From Bacteroides sp. (lineage in GTDB: Bacteria > Bacteroidota > Bacteroidia > Bacteroidales > SM23-62), in NCBI GenBank assembly GCA_030667765.1, contig DAOUVF010000171.1:1-6691 (forward strand): DNA of 6,691 nucleotides, written 5' to 3'. Positions 6,256 to 6,691 of the stretch are shown piece after piece. A program made the translations under genes and the position numbers. The notes beneath the pieces were generated by a model. That model had not been told where the DNA came from and searched no databases. It saw nothing but the letters and a program-made list of their open reading frames with translations. Numbering within the stretch: position 1 is the first letter of the stretch; every line of letters starts with the position of its first letter.

Positions 6256-6691
6256 AAAGGTCATATACGCTCGCAACCCTACTCCTAATTTTTGTCTATT
6301 CATCTGCTGCAGACAATACTGGCTTTGAATTAATCCAACCGAATATCTACAGGTTGCAGGATGCATGCAATGTTTATTTGCTGAGATCCGGAAGTTCGGG
6401 CATCCTCATTGATGCCGGTTCGGACAGGTTGGCCGGGGCTCTCGGAAGCCTGGGTGTGGAACATATTGACTGGATATTGCATACACATTATCACAGGGAC
6501 CAGTGCCTGGGAAGTGCAGACCTGAAAAACACCGGTACAAAAATAGCCATAGGCAAATCGGATGCTGATTACCTGCAACCGGCTAATATAGAATCACCAA
6601 TCAACATCTCCGATAGATACCTGCTAAGTGATGATTTATCCGATTTTGGAAGGCGTATGGAACCCTTTCAGAAACCTGGTGTTGACCGGCA
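6252..6691 (+). CDS. Exported metallo-beta-lactamase-fold hydrolase, N-terminal part (runs off the right edge)
   Basis: The ATG overlaps the TGA of the previous gene. The visible 146 residues open with a signal peptide (MKRSYTLATLLLIFVYSSA, likely cut before AD), then a beta-lactamase-fold start: FELIQPNIYRLQDACNVYLL, GILIDAGSD (50-58) and WILHTHYHRDQCLG (74-87). His79, His81 and Asp83 match the metal-binding HxHxDH motif, but the last His is Gln84. I recall HRDQ variants in some environmental MBL-fold proteins, so this may mark a subfamily rather than a dead enzyme. MBL-fold proteins hydrolyse many substrates (lactams, thioesters, phosphoesters, lactones, sulfates), so no reaction is claimed. 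The remaining metal ligands lie beyond the window. It is probably in an operon with transglutaminase-like copy B. Confidence 0.78.
   Translation, partial: MKRSYTLATLLLIFVYSSAADNTGFELIQPNIYRLQDACNVYLLRSGSSGILIDAGSDRLAGALGSLGVEHIDWILHTHYHRDQCLGSADLKNTGTKIAIGKSDADYLQPANIESPINISDRYLLSDDLSDFGRRMEPFQKPGVDR

Noticed and set aside
1..6691. Insertion sequence or target-site duplication as the cause of the duplicated pairs or the chimera
   Set aside because: No transposase frame, terminal inverted repeats or direct repeats were seen at the junction or between the modules.

Overview
The window reads as accessory DNA from a member of the Bacteroidota, probably an environmental polysaccharide degrader. 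The signs are export signals ending in FSQ or FAQ, several lipoprotein signal peptides, A-rich leaders without Shine-Dalgarno sequences, and TAnnTTTG-type -7 promoter elements upstream of divergent genes. The lineage is inferred from these signals only. No RNA gene, CRISPR array, insertion sequence or tRNA was seen.

Layout. Positions 1-1285 (minus) are one uninterrupted frame that runs off the left edge and has two unrelated halves. The N-terminal half is a secreted TIM-barrel, DUF4832-type glycosidase-like protein. From about position 400 leftwards it turns in frame into an ABC-2 transporter permease fragment of much lower GC. Divergent from it, 1410-2510 (plus) encodes a transglutaminase-like lipoprotein, followed 58 bp later by an SGNH-like lipoprotein (2569-3579). 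That gene converges, with a single base between stop codons, on a complete DUF4832-type protein (3581-5056, minus). Divergent from the latter is a second transglutaminase-like lipoprotein (5146-6255, plus), whose stop codon overlaps the start of a secreted metallo-beta-lactamase-fold hydrolase (6252 to the right edge).

The main theme is a duplicated divergent gene pair: glycosidase-like gene (minus) facing transglutaminase-like lipoprotein gene (plus), present twice, each plus-strand gene followed by a different putative hydrolase. Every gene whose start is visible appears to be exported. A reasonable inference is a cell-surface or periplasmic degradation locus acting on a glycan or glycoconjugate, but no substrate can be named from the sequence and no SusC/SusD pair lies in the window.

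The strangest point is the junction near 392-409. It may be a metagenome assembly or amplification chimera, or a real fusion. The GC step, the loss of half an enzyme domain and the family mismatch favour an artefact.
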